Source: Burkholderiaceae bacterium | GTDB lineage: Bacteria; Pseudomonadota; Gammaproteobacteria; Burkholderiales; Burkholderiaceae_C | Assembly: GCA_017856435.1 (NCBI GenBank) | Contig: JAFMFB010000007.1 | Location: forward strand, 1-64,000 | Direction: 5' to 3' | DNA length: 64,000 bases | Shown here: piece by piece, positions 60,009-64,000 of the stretch | How positions within the stretch are numbered: position 1 is the first letter of the stretch | Layout: every line of letters begins with the position of its first letter | Notes under the pieces: generated by a model | Databases searched by the model: none | What the model was told of the DNA's origin: nothing | The model's input: only the letters and a program-made list of their open reading frames with translations | Position numbers and translations under genes: made by a program

Positions 60009-63000
60009 TTACTGGCGCGCCAGCACTGGCCCCAGGGCCTGGCCGGTGTGAGTGCCCAAGCGAACCAGCCCCTCAGGCGTTGCCGCTGCCACGATACGCC
60101 CGCCATCCGCACCCCCCTCAGGACCAAGATCGATAACCCAGTCTGCCTCGGCGATCACATCCAGGTCGTGTTCGATCACCACCACGCTGTGACCTCCATC
60201 CACCAGACGGTGCAACACCCGAATCAGCTTGTCGACATCGGCCATGTGCAGCCCCACCGTTGGCTCGTCCAAGACATAGAGGGTATGGGGTGCCTTTTGA
60301 CCCCGCCGCCCGACCTCATCGCGCACCTTGCTCAGTTCGGTGACCAGTTTGATACGTTGCGCTTCGCCGCCTGAGAGCGTGGGAGAGGGCTGGCCCAGGG
60401 TCAGGTAGCCCAGGCCCACATCCTTCAGCAATTGCAGCGGGTGGGCGATGGAGGGCATGGTGGCAAAGAACTCGACCGCGTCGTCCACTTCCATTTGCAA
60501 GACCTCACCAATGCTCTTGCCACGCCAGGTCACCGCCAGGGTTTCCGGGTTGAAGCGCGCGCCCCGGCAGGACTCACACAACACCTTGACATCTGGCAGA
60601 AAGCTCATCTCGATCGTGCGCACCCCCTGCCCTTCACAACCCGGGCAACGGCCCTCGCCGGTATTGAAGCTGAAGCGACCGGCAGCATAACCGCGCGCCT
60701 TGGCTTCCAACGTCTCGGCAAACAGCTTGCGGATCGTGTCCCAAAAGCCGATATAAGTGGCAGGACAACTGCGTGGTGTCTTGCCAATCGGGGTCTGGTC
60801 CACTTCAAGCACGCGATCGATTGCCTCAAATCCCGTGACCTGTTCACAACCACTCCAGGTCATGCCCTTGGCAGCCAAGGCCTCCCGCCCGGCTTTGCTG
60901 GCGCGCTGGCTGACGGCCGCTGCCACATTGGCCAGCAGCACATCACGCGCCAGGGTGGATTTTCCTGAGCCGCTGACGCCCGTGACAGCCACCAGTCGCC
61001 TCAGGGGAAGCCGCAGCGTCACATCCTGCAGGTTGTGGAGCTTGGCCCCGCGGACTGTGAGCCACTGAATGCTTTGGCCATGATCGGTCAAATCTGCTTC
61101 GGCCCGAGTACCTCCTTCAGCAATCAGCCGGCGTGACTGCAAGGGATGTTTGATCGCATGCAGCAGATAGCGCCCGGTTTGCGACTCACTTGAGCAGGTG
61201 AGCGCCTCCACTGAACCCTCCGCCACCAATCGGCCACCCCGTTTGCCCGCGCTGGGACCGATATCGATCAAGTGGTCAGCACGCCGGATTGTTTCTTCAT
61301 CATGCTCGACGACCACCAGCGTATTGCCCTTGCTGCTCAACTGATGCAGCGCATTGAGCAGTATCTGATTGTCACGCGCATGCAATCCAATAGTGGGCTC
61401 ATCCAGCACATAGCACACGCCCTGCAAATTGCTACCCAGCTGGGCCGCCAGACGGATCCGCTGCGCCTCGCCGCCGGAGAGGGTCGGTGCACCACGGTCC
61501 AGAGTCAGATACCCCAGCCCTACCTGTTCCAGAAACTCGAGCCGGCTTCTGATTTCTGGCACCAGATCGCGCGCAACCTCCGCCTCGCGCCCAAAGAGCT
61601 GAAGCTGCTCCACCCAGGCGCGGATATCCCGCACACTCAGTCGGGCTAGTTCATGAATGCCAACACCAGCAAACTTCACCGCCCTGGCGGTTGGATTGAG
61701 CCGGGTGCCTGCACAAGCCACACAGGCCTGGTCGGCCACCTCGTCAAGTTCAGGCTCGGCAAAAGTCTGCTCGCGGCCGCGGTCCTTCTCATCACGCACA
61801 GAATCATCCATCAGCTTGCGCTGTTCCCGGTTGAGTTGTACGCCAGTTCCGACACAGTCCGGGCACCAGCCATGTTTGCTGTTGTAGGAAAACAGACGCG
61901 GATCCAACTCGGCATAGGAGGTGGCGCAGACGGGACAGGCACGCTTGACCGAATACACCTGCAACACGCCAATCGATGCTGTCGGTTGGCCGCTCTGCAT
62001 CGCTTGCGCCAGTCCGTCCAGGTCGCTGAGCACATGCAGCACCCCTTTGCCATGTTCCAGCGCCTGGCTCACCTGCTGTCGGATCAAGGCCTCTTGCTCG
62101 GCTTGCACGGTAAGACTGGCGATCGGCAACTCGATAGTGTGTTCCTTGAAGCGGTCAAGGCGGGGAAAGGGTTGGGTTGGCAGAAAATTACCATCGACCC
62201 GCAAATGGGTGTAGCCCCGTGGCCGTGCCCACTCGGCCAGCTCGGTATAAACCCCTTTGCGGTTCATGACCAGAGGGGCCAGCAGGCCAATCTGCTGGGC
62301 GCGAAACTGGCGCATCAACTGCGCCACGATGCTCTCCGGCGTCTGGGGCGCCACCGCTGCGCCGTCATGGATGCAATGCTGGATACCAAGCTTGACAAAC
62401 AGCAGCCGCAGAAAGTGCCAGACCTCAGTGGTGGTGCCCACCGTGCTCTTGCGTCCGCCGCGCGAAAGGCGCTGCTCAATCGCCACAGTAGGAGGGATGC
62501 CATAAACCGCATCCACTTCGGGACGGCCTGCCGGTTGCACGATGCTGCGCGCATAGGCGTTCAGACTTTCCAGGTAGCGTCGCTGACCTTCGTTGAAGAG
62601 GATGTCAAAGGCCAGGGTGGACTTGCCCGAGCCGCTGACCCCGGTGATGACATTGAACTTGCCGCGGGGTATGTCCACACTCAATGACTTGAGGTTGTGC
62701 TCCTTGGCATTGACGATCTGAATCGCGTCTTGCCAGGCCGGCACAGGTCGGGTTGATGTGTTGATGTTGGCAGCCACAGCCTCAGCGGGTGGCTCTGCCT
62801 CCCAACTCGCCATGGACGACGGCAGTCTTTCGGCCACCAGAAGACTGTGGCCGTCACCCATGGCCATTGCATAGTCACGCAGCGCCCGCCCGGTGTGGGA
62901 TGTGGGATGAAGACGAACCTCCTCGGGCGTGCCCACGGCAACCACCTGACCGCCTTCGTCCCCGCCTTCGGGTCCCAGATCAATCAACCAGTCACTGGCC

Positions 63001-64000
63001 CGCATCACGTCCAGGTTGTGCTCGATCACCAGCAGGGAATGCCCGGCATCCAGCAACTTGCGCAGGGCTCTCATCAGCTTGGCAATGTCGTCAAAGTGCA
63101 GGCCGGTGGTTGGCTCATCAAACAGAAACAGCATGCCTTTCTTGGCCAGCAGCTGCTTGCTTGCGCTCATGGTCTTGGCCGCTTCGGCCAGAAAACCAGC
63201 GAGCTTGAGCCGCTGTGCTTCGCCCCCTGAAAGCGTGGGTACGGGTTGACCCAGACGCACATACTCCAGCCCGACGTCCACAATTGGCTGCAGGGCTCGA
63301 ATCACATCACGGTCATTGGCAAACAGGGACGCCGCCTCGCTGACTGTGAGTTCCAGTGTCTGCGCCACGTTCAGCAAGCGTCCGCCGCGCTCTACCCTGA
63401 CCTCCAGGATTTCTGTGCGGAATCGCTTGCCATCGCAATCCGGGCAACGCAAATAGACGTCGCTGAGAAACTGCATCTCAACATGCTCAAACCCCGAGCC
63501 GCCACAGGTCGGGCAGCGGCCGTCCCCGCTGTTGGCACTGAACTTGGCAGCGGTGTAGCCGCGTTGCCGCGACAGGGGCGCATTGGCAAAGATCTCCCGA
63601 ATGGCGTCCCAGGCACCGACATAGCTCACCGGATTGGAGCGCGCTGTCTTGCCAATGGGGGACTGATCGACAAACACCACCCCGGCAAGTTGTTCCGCGC
63701 CAAGCAGGCGGTCATGAGCACCCGGTGTTTCGGTTCCCTGGCCAAAGTGCCGCATCAAGGCCGGCGTGAGAACATCCTGAATCAACGTGGATTTGCCAGA
63801 ACCGGAAACGCCGGTCACACAAACCAGCCGGCCCAGCGGCACTTCGATGTCAACAGACTTCAGATTGTGCTCCCGCGCACCTTCCAGCAACAAGCGCGGG
63901 GTGTTGGCCGCGACCATGCGCTTGAATCCCATGCCGACCTGTTTGCGCGATCCCAGGTAGGCACCCGTCAAGGTGTCGGCCTGGCGCAGGGCCTCGGTGC
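60009..64000 (-). CDS. uvrA: Double-length UvrA excinuclease subunit (5' end beyond window)
   Basis: At least 1329 residues; the frame is still open at the right edge, reading ALRQADTLTGAYLG, so only the C-terminal part is seen. The visible part holds the second ATPase of a first UvrA copy (Walker A GVSGSGKST near 63800, signature near 63225, zinc module CPTCGGSGFEHVEMQF) and then a complete second UvrA. The latter has Walker A near 62630 and 60970, signatures LSGGEAQR near 61475 and 60380, and zinc modules CPVCATSYAELDPRLF and CPGCEGQGVRTIEMSF. So it is a tandem duplication on one chain, as known in several betaproteobacteria. It probably acts in DNA damage recognition beside an ordinary UvrA elsewhere. 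Confidence 0.93.
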   Translation of the reverse strand, partial: TEALRQADTLTGAYLGSRKQVGMGFKRMVAANTPRLLLEGAREHNLKSVDIEVPLGRLVCVTGVSGSGKSTLIQDVLTPALMRHFGQGTETPGAHDRLLGAEQLAGVVFVDQSPIGKTARSNPVSYVGAWDAIREIFANAPLSRQRGYTAAKFSANSGDGRCPTCGGSGFEHVEMQFLSDVYLRCPDCDGKRFRTEILEVRVERGGRLLNVAQTLELTVSEAASLFANDRDVIRALQPIVDVGLEYVRLGQPVPTLSGGEAQRLKLAGFLAEAAKTMSASKQLLAKKGMLFLFDEPTTGLHFDDIAKLMRALRKLLDAGHSLLVIEHNLDVMRASDWLIDLGPEGGDEGGQVVAVGTPEEVRLHPTSHTGRALRDYAMAMGDGHSLLVAERLPSSMASWEAEPPAEAVAANINTSTRPVPAWQDAIQIVNAKEHNLKSLSVDIPRGKFNVITGVSGSGKSTLAFDILFNEGQRRYLESLNAYARSIVQPAGRPEVDAVYGIPPTVAIEQRLSRGGRKSTVGTTTEVWHFLRLLFVKLGIQHCIHDGAAVAPQTPESIVAQLMRQFRAQQIGLLAPLVMNRKGVYTELAEWARPRGYTHLRVDGNFLPTQPFPRLDRFKEHTIELPIASLTVQAEQEALIRQQVSQALEHGKGVLHVLSDLDGLAQAMQSGQPTASIGVLQVYSVKRACPVCATSYAELDPRLFSYNSKHGWCPDCVGTGVQLNREQRKLMDDSVRDEKDRGREQTFAEPELDEVADQACVACAGTRLNPTARAVKFAGVGIHELARLSVRDIRAWVEQLQLFGREAEVARDLVPEIRSRLEFLEQVGLGYLTLDRGAPTLSGGEAQRIRLAAQLGSNLQGVCYVLDEPTIGLHARDNQILLNALHQLSSKGNTLVVVEHDEETIRRADHLIDIGPSAGKRGGRLVAEGSVEALTCSSESQTGRYLLHAIKHPLQSRRLIAEGGTRAEADLTDHGQSIQWLTVRGAKLHNLQDVTLRLPLRRLVAVTGVSGSGKSTLARDVLLANVAAAVSQRASKAGREALAAKGMTWSGCEQVTGFEAIDRVLEVDQTPIGKTPRSCPATYIGFWDTIRKLFAETLEAKARGYAAGRFSFNTGEGRCPGCEGQGVRTIEMSFLPDVKVLCESCRGARFNPETLAVTWRGKSIGEVLQMEVDDAVEFFATMPSIAHPLQLLKDVGLGYLTLGQPSPTLSGGEAQRIKLVTELSKVRDEVGRRGQKAPHTLYVLDEPTVGLHMADVDKLIRVLHRLVDGGHSVVVIEHDLDVIAEADWVIDLGPEGGADGGRIVAAATPEGLVRLGTHTGQALGPVLARQ

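Noticed and set aside
1-64000. CRISPR arrays, transposases, integrases, tRNA genes, attachment sites
   Set aside because: I looked for regularly spaced repeats, transposase motifs and tRNA-like cloverleafs in the gaps and saw none; the gaps are too short for most of these.

Overview
The window is a gene-dense stretch of a betaproteobacterial chromosome, most likely order Burkholderiales and probably Comamonadaceae or a close relative. The evidence is two Bug-type (TctC) periplasmic receptors, the paired cyanophycin synthetases with their ABC/DUF1854 partners, the fmdB-DUF502-aspS-nudB-clsB-folE order, the hemA-prfA-prmC order, a DUF3683 FAD/Fe-S fusion and a double-length UvrA. No tRNA, rRNA, CRISPR array, insertion sequence or prophage gene was seen. 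No gap between genes exceeds about 190 bases, so there are no long unexplained stretches.

Region 1 (1-14774) is an accessory catabolic region. A minus-strand operon (Ldh-family dehydrogenase, molybdenum hydroxylase large and Fe-S subunits, ACMSD-type amidohydrolase, Bug receptor) lies divergent from a LysR regulator. Next come a second Bug receptor with a CE4-type 'polysaccharide deacetylase' hydrolase and a 3-hydroxyisobutyrate-dehydrogenase-like enzyme. Last is a plus-strand run: Gfo/Idh/MocA oxidoreductase, TetR regulator, flavin reductase, luciferase-like monooxygenase and a second ACMSD-type amidohydrolase. Together they look like uptake, hydroxylation, decarboxylation and ring or amide cleavage of a carboxylated, possibly N-heterocyclic, compound. 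The substrate cannot be read from the sequence.

Region 2 (14805-21283) holds an Lrp/AsnC regulator divergent from a solitary homodimeric pyruvate-dehydrogenase-type E1 and an alanine dehydrogenase, a plausible alanine to pyruvate to acetyl unit. It is followed by a two-gene cyclase plus intradiol dioxygenase operon.

Region 3 (21396-30235) is the cyanophycin locus. nadA, a DUF1854 protein and an ABC exporter with an extra zinc-ribbon N-terminus are on the minus strand. Divergent from them are two cyanophycin synthetases. The first has a degenerate, truncated Mur-ligase half and the second looks fully active. Two short palindromes lie in the shared promoter region.

Region 4 (30263-36331) is housekeeping: gpsA, secB, grxC, a rhodanese, gpmA, a CtpA-type protease, a MoeB/ThiF-type enzyme and a nuclease.

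Region 5 (36414-53555) is a long minus-strand run. It reads, in transcription order, a giant FAD/Fe-S fusion, DUF971, ubiE, a Tim44-domain protein, ubiJ, ubiB, a sodium-solute symporter, fmdB, DUF502, aspS, nudB, an EEP-family enzyme, clsB, folE, a BLUF photoreceptor and DUF429.

Region 6 (53656-64000) has hemA, prfA and prmC, then an AsmA-like protein, a SlyD-type isomerase, grxD, a SYLF protein, a gamma-glutamylcyclotransferase-like protein and a tandem UvrA that runs off the right edge.

The strongest leads for undescribed biology are the cyanophycin exporter module with its asymmetric synthetase pair, the region 1 catabolic cluster with its palindromic operators, and the folE-BLUF pairing.
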